NCBI GenBank assembly: GCA_004194705.1
Contig: SADC01001227.1
Location: 3,440,247-3,504,246 of the forward strand
Reading direction: 5' to 3'
DNA: 64,000 bases
Origin: Ditylenchus dipsaci
Taxonomy: Eukaryota > Nematoda > Chromadorea > Rhabditida > Anguinidae
A program made the translations under genes and the position numbers. The notes under the pieces are model-generated. The model was not told where the DNA came from and did no database searches. It saw only the letters and a list, made by a program, of their open reading frames with translations. Position 1 is the stretch's first letter; every line of letters starts with the position of its first letter. Below, in pieces: positions 12,651 through 22,781 of this stretch.

Positions 12651-12654
12651 CATT

Positions 12655-13375
12655 CGGGCGCCTCTTTTGGTTAACTGTAAATATGGTTTAAACGTCTCCT
12701 AAGTAATTTTATACGCCAGAAACGATAAAAAAAATTTGTTTCCTAACAATTTCCGCACTTAAAAGTGAAGTTCTCAACAAAAAGTTAGTTACCAAACATT
12801 GACCAACTGCCTTGGTATCCCAAGGTAATTACACTAAAAAGGGTACCTATACATCTTAAAAAACCAAAAAGATGAAATTTGAACATAGTTTTGTTAGCTG
12901 GAGCCTACCGCATAAAGAAACTCTGGTACGCATATTGTTTTTATGCATCCAGAGTTACTCTGAGTGATTGGTGTCTGAGGTACGTGGGTGTGCGCATCTC
13001 AACCGCGAGCAACCAAACCCCTTGCGTCCCGAAGGGGGCCCAGGGGCTTGGTTGGTTAGAGATGCGCGCACTCTTTTACCGTAGACATAATTCCGAGAGA
13101 GACTCTTGATCATACATGATTAAAGACTCTTTTTGCCAAGCTCCAGTGACCAAAACGTGGTAGGATACCTTAATAACGATATTTTACCTCGGGAGGCCAA
13201 GGCAGTTGGTCAATCTTTGGTAGCTAACTTTTTTTTGAGAATTTCACTTTTTAGTGCGGAAATTGTTAGGAAACAACTTTTTTTTATCGTTTATGGCGTA
13301 TAAAAATTACTTAGGAGACGTTTAAACCATATTTACAGTTAACCAAAAGAAGGCCCCCCTTAAGTGCACAAGTAC
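12655..13375. mobile_element. Foldback with GC-hairpin core (copy 2)
   Basis: Arms read TTAACTGTAAATATGGTTTA at about 12672 and its reverse complement at about 13325. Inside are CTGCCTTGGTATCCCAAGG and the complementary CTCGGGAGGCCAAGGCAG, then the core around CCCGAAGGGGGCCCAGGGG. It is very similar to 7941-9080 but lacks that copy's outer ends. It is inserted in the decayed Harbinger element. Confidence 0.7.
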
Positions 13376-14417
13376 CAATATTAGATGCATTGTTGTGTTG
13401 CTAGTGGGTTCTTTATTTGTCTGTTTCTACCTCCATTGAATTTGTAGGGAAATAAATAACCCCGCGAAAGTAAAATTATCCTTACGAACTCAGTGTCCCG
13501 TGACTTTTCAAGGCACATCGTATTTTTTGGAAAAGGTACATTTGTCGAACACTGCGGGTTTTATAAAAATCAGTAAAAGAAAGCGCTGATTTTACATTGC
13601 TTTGCCTATTTTGAGCCAATTTAAGTATTTCATTCAACTCACCTGGACTTACATTTTCCATGTGTATTGCTGCTTTGACAGTTGGTTAAAAAAAGCTTTT
13701 ATTGTCTCAATTCGACGTTTTTGGCTTCTATTTCTATCGCATGCTTATACCTATAGCCGAATAACCCAAAATTAGCCATCCAAACTCAATGTTCCGGGAC
13801 CCTGTTCCGGCAGAACACTTCGACCGAAACAAGTTGATGTTTCGCCGAAACACCGACCAAAACATTTTTGTTCCGGCAGAACATGAATGTTTCGGTCGGT
13901 GTTCCGGCGAAACACGTGTTCTGTTCCGGTGTTTCGGTGAAGTATGAATGAACCTAATAGAAAACAACAGAACAAAAAATTTTCAAATTTGGCCAATTCC
14001 GCGTTTGACAGCTCTATTTATATAGATTCTGAAATAGATTTAATGCCAGCATTAAATTTATTTCAGAATTTGGTAATTTATTGTAGACTATTTTGTTCAA
14101 ATTTCCTTTAAAATTCAGATATTTATTCTTTTTAGTTGCTTTAACTATTTATATTATTTCTACAATCTAGTCTAAATAGAAAAAAAAATTAAATCCGTCT
14201 CTTAAAAAAGTGTAGGCAATTTTGTGTTTTCAAGACCTGTTTTCTTGTCGCTATCAAGTACGCAATTTTTGTTTCTGTAATTAATGAATGTTGGAAATAA
14301 ACAAATTTAAAAAGCTGTCTAATAAAAGTTTTATTTGGTTGATAATATGGTTTAAATGTAGTTGCTTAGCAACTACACTCCAGTTAACCCCTAAAATTTC
14401 ATTCATTTCTAACAACT

Positions 14418-17400
14418 ATGAATATATTTGAATTGGCAAAGAGAAGCTATGAAGAGGATCAGAAAAACCGTCAGAAGCTTGTATTATCAAATATCGACGA
14501 AGACACGAGCGAGGCCACAACTCCAGGTTGTTTACAGGAGATACTGTTTTTGAAAAAAAAATTCTTCCCACGAATTTTTCTTATAATATTCGGCCTTTTT
14601 TCAAACGTAAAAACTATTATGTAGCCTTTGAGTTTTAGTTTTAAGCGAGATATTCTTTTTTTGCAACAACTTGTCAAAAAGTATGATAAGAAAGCCAAAG
14701 TTTAACACGGTTAAAGATCAGCAAATCAAAAATGTGTTATTGAGCATCTATCGCTTTTAAAAACTAAAATAAATCATTTAACTATAATAAAACAGGCTAG
14801 GGGAAGATTGTGCCAAACGAAAATTGCCATAAAAAATATCAATATCAAAAATATCGCCACAATTTCACAATTGATCTCACAATTAATTTCACAACTTTCA
14901 TAATCGCTTGACCTGCTATATGCTTGTTTTGCAGAACATAATATCGGAGTAATATAAGATCAAAGTAAAAAGCTCTACCAAATGATGACTTTCGTTTTGG
15001 CAAACTTTCATCGCGCAATTTTGTTTATGGCAATTTTCGTTGTGGGAAAACACACATTTGGCAATTTTCATTTGGCGCAATTTTCCCCTAGTCATAAAAC
15101 ATCATAAAGTTGAGAAAAAGGAAGAAAGTTAAAATTTGTTTTCGGCATAGGAAAAAGTATTTTCAAACACTTTATCACGTTTGCTACTTATGAGATTTTT
15201 CATTAAAAAAACGTACAATACAGACAAGTTTTGTATTTACAAACTGAAAATTGATATATTTCTAAAATTACTAGCAGATTTGGTATTCTTGTGGTTTCAA
15301 ATTGATTGACTTGAATATCCTAATCATGCTTTGTAATTCTTCATATTTATTCGGCAGAAACTAATTCAAACACTACCCGAGAAGCCACTGTAATTGTTTG
15401 TGGGAGTGAAAACTGTGGCAAGTCTACCCTAATTGCTCGCTTCCTGGATTCTCGCAGCATTAGCAACAATGAGGGCACAAGCAATGGAACCATAGGCATG
15501 GAATATGCCTATGCCACCAAGACAAGAAGCAATGTATATATACGTTTATTTACTATAAAGATTGTGCTCCCGACTTTGTGGGCGTATATTTCTGCCAAGA
15601 GCACATATTTTACAACTATTCGAATTGGATTTACTTCACGTTCATGAGCTATACGGATTTCGCTTTTTTTATTTTTTTGCATCTTAAAATCTTAGGATGC
15701 CGTAATTTCAACTTTTTATAGGGCTGTGAATCATGTATCGTAATTTCGTATGGCGCCTTTTTGGAATTTTTGCTGTGGGGCTTTTTGTAAGTTTCCTGTG
15801 GGAAAGGGGTGGGGTAACTGAGGGGTGTGGTTGGGTGTGGTAACATAGCCTCTGGAACTTGCTAAAAAATCTGCAACAAGTTAATAAAAAGGGTCGTAAA
15901 TTTGGCTTATCCAGCCAGTTAAGATATAATAACAAAAAACATTTGCTAACCGATACATGATAATGCCAAGTTATTTTTTTGGCAGTGCTAAGTTTAATCG
16001 GCCCGGCCAATTTGCGCTATTTTCGTTTTGGCTTCAGCTTAGGTGCAGAGTAGGCCCGCGTATGTTGAAACGGACTCAAACATACTCCCTGACATGCTCC
16101 CTGACAAACTGGCTTTAAAAAAAACGGTGCAAACTAGCCCAGTCTCTACTACCACATTTGCTTATTTTCAGATAAAAGACCTAGCCCACATTTGGGAGCT
16201 TGGTGGTGGAGGTTCTCTAGCTAATTTGCTGGAAGTTGTGCTCACAGAAGACAACATAGGGTACCTATCAATGTTTCAATAGTTTAGTAAAACCTCGATT
16301 AAGTTCAACCTCAATACTTCTGTTCCTCGATCTGACCAAACCGGAGACATTCCAATCAGTTGTTGAGCCGATTCTGGATGTACTTAGGCGCAGAGTAGAT
16401 CAAATACTAGCTCAAATAAGCACTCAACAATCAGCTTTGCACGACAGTTTGGTGAAAAATTGCAAAACCAAATGGCAAACTCATCAGGTTAGTTTGTTTT
16501 AGGGCCATGCCTAGCCTAAATATGAGTATGTTTTGTAATGAAGCACTACTCTCTGATAAACACCTAAGTTCCAGATAGGAGTTCGTTTTGTGGGTGATCT
16601 ATTAGGAGTTCTCTTACTGGATCGTTCGAAAGATTAGGGTTTTGTGTTTATCTGACTTAACTAAAGATTAAGAAAGGATTGAATAAATCGAATGATTAAA
16701 AAACAATTTCTTTAGAGAGTTAAATGTAAATTTACCAAAGGCTATTCACAAAGTTTAAAAAATGTGCGAAAATCGAATAAATTATAACTTTACAATTTGC
16801 TTAAAAATAAGTGAATAACCATCTTTTTTCAGGACAATCATGTGGTTAAACCATTAGCGATTCCCATAGCTATTTTAGCTGCAAAATATGACCAATTCCA
16901 GGCATTACTTAGACTGTTGTAAAAAACTTTAATTTGTTATGCTGATTTTGTAGAATTTCGATACTGAAAAAAAGAGGACAATTTACAAGTTGGTGCGTTT
17001 TATTGCCCATGTCAATGGAGCTTTGCTGCAGGTGGGACACTTTTGTTGTTCTAAAATTAAAATATATTTCAATTATCTGGCAAAACTTTGACGCTAATTT
17101 TAATGCAATAACGAGTGAGGGAAAAAGAGTTTCCGCATAAAGTCCGAATTTTTCACCTCAATTTTTGAAATTTTCGATCAATTCTAATTCGTCAGTCTTA
17201 TCCGAAAAATCGCACGGATTCCGATTTTATTGATCGTTTTTCTAAATACCACAAATTTGCTAAAATGACTTGAAACCTTAGATTTAGCGACACCCTATTT
17301 TTAAAAACAGTGTCGTTAAATCAAAGCTTGCTGGTCCTTTCGCAAAGTTGTGCTATTTTTTAAAAACAATCGGTAGATCTGAATTTCTGGGATTTTTCAG

Positions 17401-20400
17401 ACTAGGCCAACGGGTCAGAAATGATCAAAAATTAAAAAAATGAGCTAAAAAAGTCGGATCTTAGGCATAGTTACCGCTCATCCGGCCGGGCCCGTTCCGT
17501 TCACGTCCCCGTCTGGACGGCGCTGAAAAACCGGACGGACGGCCGGCCGAAAACGTCTAAGACGGCAGACACCCGGCAACGGCATCCTCGGACGAGACGG
17601 CCGACGGACAGTCCGTCCGAGACCGTCCTTTACTAGATCGCCCAAATTTTGGACAAATGAGGTTTACACATTTTTTTTCTAAAACCAGAAAGGGTTCAGC
17701 CAGGTGGGCCCCCTTTTCTTTCTCGCTTTTTTTTGACGCGGTTCTTCCTAGATTTTTTGAATTTTTTGAAATTTGGACGGCGTCCTGTCCCCGTCCTAGA
17801 CGCTTTTGACCGGCCGCCCAACTGTCAGTCCGCTTTTTTGGATAAATCTGAAAAATCTCTGTTTCTGGCTGAAAAGTCTCCGTTTATGCTGAAATGTCTC
17901 CGTATTTTCAAATTTCGTCTTAAAAAACTGAAATATCTTTCCTTTTGCTTTTCGCAAAGTCACTTCTTATACTAACATTTTTTCCTGCATCCAAATCGGT
18001 TGAGATCTGATCAAAATATTTTTAATGAGCTGATTTATCCATTAAAGTAGGCATTTTTTTACTGTCTAAAAAATTACAGATACATAAAAAATATATTTCG
18101 AGTTCTACATTAAAAGTGTTCGTTTCAAAAATTTAGGGCAGCAAATCTTTTCTAACCGTTCAAATTTAATTTGGACGGAGGAGAGATATTTCAGTTTTTT
18201 AAGACGAAATTTGAAAAAGCGGAGACTTTTCAGCTATAAGCGAAGATGTCTCAAAGTTATCCAAAAAAACTTAGGACAGACGGTTGGACGGCCAGTAAAA
18301 AACGTCTCGGACGGGGACGGGACGTCGTCCGAATTTCCAAAAGCGCGGTCACTATGATCCTAGTACGAGCTTTTTGGGCGTCGTTAAATTGAAGTTCAAC
18401 TGTATAATTTTTCTTTTTTTCACACTAATTTTAATTTTATTAAAACATAAAATGTTTTTTCTGACCATTCATTAATTGTCGAAGTGCAGAGCCAGAGTAG
18501 CAGTGTGGAAGGACTGATGACACATTCGCGCTCCCTCCTAAGTCATCATGCATTTGGCAGTGCACTGAACAAAGGGACTGCAGCTGTGGATGTGCACAAC
18601 CCTGTGTTTGTGCCTGTGGCTGGTGACTCGCTACAGGTGGCTATAATTTGCTGTTTATGCGCACTGGTAGCAAGTATACAATTTAGAATATTGAGCTAGT
18701 AACTGGGGTGAGCTCTTACAACGATGCTATGACCCAATGTTACTTTCAACTTAATGAGAATTTCGCCCAGCAAAAGGTAGCCTTAGTGTTTTCAGAATAT
18801 TAAAAGAAATTGATTCAGACTGAAAACACAGATGAGGATTCTGTAATGGACAAACAGTTTGCCGAGCCACTAGTAGACAGTGTGGTGGAACAAAAAACAC
18901 GGGTAGGTATTTTTTTCTTTTTGAAAAGAGGTGTCTTATATATAAGAAATTCATAGACATACAAATTCAATACAGTCCCGAATAAAATAGAGTACCAATA
19001 AGAAAAAATAGGATATCCATCTCCAAAATTTAAAAGAGCATATTTGAGTATAAAAAAAGGAAATTTTTACCATTTTCAAGTAAAAGCGCCATTTCGAAGC
19101 GAAAAGAAATATATTGTCATTTTAAAGGACCATGGTTTTTGCGCGCAGTGGCATGTGCAAAATTTGAATTGGCGGGGGACACTTCTCTTTCGTCTAATTC
19201 TGTACTCTTTCGAGTCATTCAAAACAACTCGAAAGAGTACACTGATAAACGAAAGAGAAGTGTCCCCCACCAATTCAAATTTTGTGTGTGCCGCTGCGCG
19301 CAAAGAGCATGGTCCTTTAAAGGGAGGGTGAAAGCTGTTAAGGAGATAGTCTCGACACGAAAGGAATATTTCAAGTTTTGTGTTTTTCAAATATGGTTTT
19401 GGAGCCATATTTGGTCGATAATCCGGCGTTGTAGTTCCAAACAATCTTGTGCGAAATTAAAAGTTGGCTTAGCATCATCAATATCAGAATTCGAAAATTC
19501 CCTAAAAAATGCCCTAACAATCGAAATTCAACAAGAGACTGATCAAACTTTTCTCGATGGTTTTCCTCTTTCCCTTTTCCGTTTTTAATGCATTTTTCGA
19601 GAGAAATCCAAAATTCTGATATTGATGATGTTAATACAACTTTTGATTCTGCACAAGTTTGTCTGGCATAGTATCACCAAGTTGTCGACAAAATTTGGCT
19701 CTGAAACCACATTTAAACAACACAAAACTTGGATGAATCCTTTCGTGTCGAGACTATCTCCTTAACAGCTTTCACCCCTCCTTTAAGCTAAAAATTTTGA
19801 AGTAAGATTTCTAAAATAAAAAATTGAAAACAAATCTTTTTTAAAAAGGTATTGATACCCTACATAAGACCCATAAATATTGTGTATACAGTCGACTCTC
19901 TCCATAATAATCAACTTTTTTTGATTTGGTTGTTCTACAAAGGAATAAAGGCAAAGCGACCCTCGGCCATAGTGATCGCTCTATATAGTGATCAGCTCTC
20001 CACAGTGATCACCCACCATAGTGATCGCTCTCCATAGTGATCGGATTTGATCGGTCCTTTTGGTGATTACTATGGAAAGAGTCGACTGTAAGCCAATAAA
20101 AAAGAAGCTGATCTATACGATCTAATGCAAAATCAAATGCTTTTGCATAAGCTATTTGGATTTCATTGATGATGCAATTCAAGAAGACTTTGCACAGCAG
20201 AAAAGTTATTTTGTTATGTCTTTGTAGCTGATCGGTCACAAGCCACATCTGAAATTCGTTCAAGCATGCCGTAAAACCTCCGGATCTAATTTGGGTCGAT
20301 CTCGAAATTTTTGTGTGTCCGACCAAAATCTAACAAGCGAATCGGCTCTAGGTAAATTCATCTGCAGGTAAATTTATCTGCAGTAAATTCATCTGCAAGT

Positions 20401-21930
20401 AAATTCATCTGCGAGGTATCGTATCCCTGTGGCGGACATCACCTTTAATAGAAAGTTCGAATCTCATAAGGAGCACCATTTTCCCGGCAATTTTTTATTA
20501 GCCATTTTTAAAAGCGAATTATTTGAGAATGCACTAATTGAGTACCATCACCTGAATACTGCCTAAGCACCATTACCGAAGTACCTGGGTACTACCAACT
20601 GGATGGTGGTAGTCGGATAGCTAGGTACCAGGGAACTCATGATATTCCACCTTGGAGTGTTTGAATACCGTCACCTAAATACAACGTAAAAACCACTGAG
20701 TACCACCTGGGTTCTATCGGAGAATCCGGTCCCATTTTTGCCTTGGTCCCCCTGTTGTTTTTTTTGCCTTGGTCCCCCTGTTGTTTTTTGGAATGTAATT
20801 AGAATGGGGAAGCCCATTGGATACAAGCACTTCAGTATTTGCCACAAAAGGAATTTCGCACGGTAATATATCCAAAATATTTTCCTAGTACATTGTTTTT
20901 GTTTTTGAGGAATGATATGGATCGAGACAACAATCCCATTCGAGTGCATACAAATAAAGTACAAGGCTTTTGGATGCTGGTGAAACACAAAATTAAGCGA
21001 CTCCGTGGAACAAGATCTGGGCTTATTTCTTCATACGTTGCCGAAGCTGTGTTTCGTCAAAATGCCGTCGTGGATAAACAAGTGTGCTGGAAAAGTTATT
21101 TGGACAGGTTTCTATGATACATAGAATCGAGAATTATGATTCGTGAAAGTCTGTTAGTTTGTACATGTCCTGTGTTTAATAATCAATAAAAATGTCACAA
21201 TCGGATACGAACGCGATAGGATAGGTTTTTGACAATCCCAAGGCTTAAAAAACAACAGGGGGACCAAGGCAAAAATGGGACCGGATTCTCCGATAGAACC
21301 GAGTACCACCACCGAGGTAGCTGAATACTATCACCTAGATGACTGGGTACCAATTCCCAGGTTCCATCACATGAGTACCACTAAAAACAGGAATGACTGT
21401 GTACAGCACAGAATTAGGAAAATATGCTTGAAAAAGAGTAGGTACGCTAACCTACCCTGCGCCTAAGGCTTCGCCTAATTTAGAAAAAAAGACAATATCC
21501 GGCCTTAAAATTTAATTTTCACATATAGAATATAAATCAAATTAGGCTCAAGAGTGTGGAGCCCTCACTGTGGACCCCATATAAGTGTCAACGAAAAGTG
21601 ATGCTTTTTATGATATTCGAGCTTTCCGATAAATTTTATGCATAGGACAGAGATTCAAACCTTGCGGATGAATTACTGTAGATGAAGTTATCGTTTACCA
21701 GTGAAATCGAGACAAAATTTATGTTAGTTAAAAACGTAATAAAGAGTTTTACAGCGTATTTTAATGAGTCTCGAAATGAGTTGGGTGTTTTTTTTAAAAG
21801 TGGTTTATTAATAGAAATTTTCTGCACATAAGTAATATTTTTGCTTTTTAAGGCACTGGAACTGCATATTAAAGAAAGACGAGACCGGCAAAACGCACAG
21901 GAGAGAGCAAAACATCGGCTACTTGCTTGA
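14418..21930 (+). CDS. xbx-1: Dynein-2 light intermediate chain (DYNC2LI1 / XBX-1)
   Basis: Ten exons: 14418-14526, 15358-15533, 16172-16260, 16304-16487, 16833-16901, 16954-17031, 18490-18636, 18687-18776, 18819-18902 and 21853-21930. All phases agree, giving 367 residues (human protein about 351). The order matches the family: P-loop-like GSENCGKSTLI, then DLAHIWELGGGGSLANLL, SILLFLDLTKPETF, AIPIAILAAKYDQF, DTEKKRTIYKLVRFIAHVNG, and the C-terminal acidic/basic helix near FAEPLVDSVVEQ. The protein is a subunit of the retrograde intraflagellar-transport motor in cilia, which in nematodes means sensory neurons. It is an atypical G-domain protein with a P-loop. The intron after 16901 begins GC rather than GT. 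Introns 1, 6 and 9 contain several TIR elements, and intron 9 is 2.95 kb. An AATAAA follows at 22016. Confidence 0.92.
14808..15091. mobile_element. TIR element CTAGGGGAA...TTCCCCTAG in xbx-1 intron 1
   Basis: The left end CTAGGGGAAGATTGTGCC is mirrored by GGCGCAATTTTCCCCTAG. The subterminal ACGAAAATTGCC motif is repeated and mirrored as GGCAATTTTCGTT. Non-coding, about 284 bp. A similar single end (CTAGGGGAAAATTGGC) occurs near 31708. Confidence 0.65.
17459..18361. mobile_element. GC-rich foldback (CGGACGG repeats) in xbx-1 intron 6
   Basis: The ends ATCTTAGGCATAGTTACCGC and GCGGTCACTATGATCCTAG are inverted repeats. A second inverted pair, 17760-17955 and 18160-18345, carries GTCCCCGTCC / GGACGGGGAC and GTCTTAAAAAACTGAAATAT. 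The left subterminal part has many CGGACGG and GACGGCC units. No transposase is visible. GC content is far above its surroundings. Confidence 0.7.
19121..19321. mobile_element. Palindromic MITE (AAAGGACCATG...CATGGTCCTTT), copy 1
   Basis: Nearly perfect palindrome of about 200 bp. Its ends are AAAGGACCATGG and CATGGTCCTTT, the subterminal sequence is GGGGGACACTTCTCTTTCGT with its complement, and the centre is CGAAAGAGTACACTG. Relatives are at 60787 and 34747, with halves near 9640 and 46140. It lies in the last intron of xbx-1. Confidence 0.8.
19318..19795. mobile_element. TIR element abutting the palindromic MITE
   Basis: The left arm starts TTTAAAGGGAGGGTGAAAGC and continues AGGAGATAGTCTCGACACGA. 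The right arm near 19725-19795 is its reverse complement and ends CACCCCTCCTTTAAG. It contains TGATATTGATGATG and ACCAAGTTGTCGAC, which also appear in altered form near 44560-44630. Non-coding. Confidence 0.6.
19887..20090. mobile_element. Pogo-like MITE with CATAGTGATCGCTCT units
   Basis: Begins TACAGTCGACTCTC and ends GAGTCGACTGTA, with TA at both ends as expected for a TA target duplication. The interior has four or five tandem copies of a unit like CATAGTGATCGCTCTC. The end type resembles the Tc1/mariner-pogo superfamily. Non-coding; in the last xbx-1 intron. Confidence 0.65.
20360..20709. repeat. Short tandem and degenerate repeats (GTAAATTCATCTGC, GGTACCA units)
   Basis: Four copies of a GTAAATTCATCTGCA unit (20350-20412) are followed by a degenerate series built on GAGTACCATCACCT / GGGTACCA. 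The series resumes after 21300, so the Merlin-like element at 20710-21300 appears to be inserted into it. Confidence 0.55.
20710..21300. mobile_element. Merlin-like element with GGTTCTATCGG ends
   Basis: The ends GGTTCTATCGGAGAATCCGG and CCGGATTCTCCGATAGAACC are perfect inverted repeats. Next to them lies TGCCTTGGTCCCCCTGTTG (twice at the left) and its complement at the right. The interior carries a transposase C-terminal fragment. A related shorter element is at 26840-27114, and single ends occur near 31285, 52570 and 63960. Confidence 0.75.
20839..21117 (+). pseudogene. Transposase C-terminal fragment (ISXO2/Merlin-like)
   Basis: An open stretch contains RVHTNKVQGFWMLVKHKIKR followed by a helix ending in EAVFRQN. 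HTN-VEGFW-LVK-like blocks carrying the catalytic Glu, followed by a Y-(D/A)E--FR helix, are typical of the last part of ISXO2-like DDE transposases, known in eukaryotes as Merlin. The two catalytic Asp segments are absent, so this is an internally deleted element. Here the expected E of the IEGFW block is Q (KVQGFW), which would itself inactivate it. Confidence 0.55.
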
Positions 21931-22015
21931 AGTAGTGACTGTTATTTATTATAAATAGATAGATCTTGTGCGATTTTAGTGTACACTAACAAAGGAGACT
22001 AAATTTGTCTTACTT

Positions 22016-22021
22016 AATAAA
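22016..22021 (+). terminator. Polyadenylation signal of xbx-1
   Basis: AATAAA occurs 86 nt after the TGA of the last xbx-1 exon, with further AATAAA-like copies at about 22060-22080. Confidence 0.6.
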
Positions 22022-22084
22022 AATAATTGATGTGGTTATTGTAATATTGAAATTTCCCGTAAATAAAACAAATAAATCAATAAG

Positions 22085-22781
22085 GAACTTTGTGGCTTAG
22101 GATTCAGATGCTCACCTGCTGTGTGCAGAGCAGTGATTCAAAGTTGAATCGCATGATTCAAACGCAAACGCCTTTGCGATTCAAAAATGGAGAGTCAAAT
22201 AGAAGTTGCTGCAAGCAGTCTTTGCAGAAAAAACATGTTTTCGATATTGACTAATATTTTCCACACGAGTAGTTCAATATATCTCGTAAGAAAAGATTCA
22301 GGGCTTTTTTGTTACAAATAACTTACAAAGATATAAAAATAAAAAGCAATATAGCGACCCTCTTAAATTGTACGGGTTTTTTTTCGGGACATGCTGCACT
22401 TTAGCTAAAAATTTTAACCGAAGGGGGGGGTACCAAAATCGACAATTTATTTATTTTTAAATGTTCATGAAATTAATTTATAGCTGGGAACATTTGCGTA
22501 GAGTAACTTTCCAAAAAAATTTCATTCCATTGAAAAAAACGGATTTCTGGAAACTCGAGAATTTGGGGTTTTATGTCGAATTCCCCCCCCCCCTAATAGT
22601 GACCCCTTAAAGTAAAGTTTCTATTTAGTACCTAAAAAAGTACTATTTAGTACCCATATCGCCACCATGTATGTTATAAAACATTGATTTCAAATTTATA
22701 TTCATAAAAACACAAACTCTCTAACACCACGAATCAGAAACAATAATCCTATATCTGTAAATTGTAGATCCTTCATCATAC
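22085..22781. other. Intergenic between convergent genes
   Basis: Separates the 3' ends of xbx-1 and the astacin gene. It contains poly-G and poly-C tracts (about 22421 and 22580) flanking AT-rich DNA, possibly the ends of a small decayed inverted-repeat element. No gene is seen. Confidence 0.4.

Larger units (their letters stand above)
10224..14008. mobile_element. Long-TIR composite element with Harbinger remnant
   Basis: The left end GCGGAATCGGCCAAATTTGA is mirrored at the right by TCAAATTTGGCCAATTCCGC. Further in, TTCATACTTCACCGAAACA (about 10789) is mirrored by TGTTTCGGTGAAGTATGAA near 13938, followed by many copies of GTTTCGG and GTTCCGGC. The arms are therefore several hundred bases long. 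The left arm is interrupted by a separate MITE (10325-10757) and the body by a GC-hairpin foldback (12655-13375). The middle holds a decayed PIF/Harbinger transposase. Whether the long arms belong to that transposon or to a later element is inference. Confidence 0.6.
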
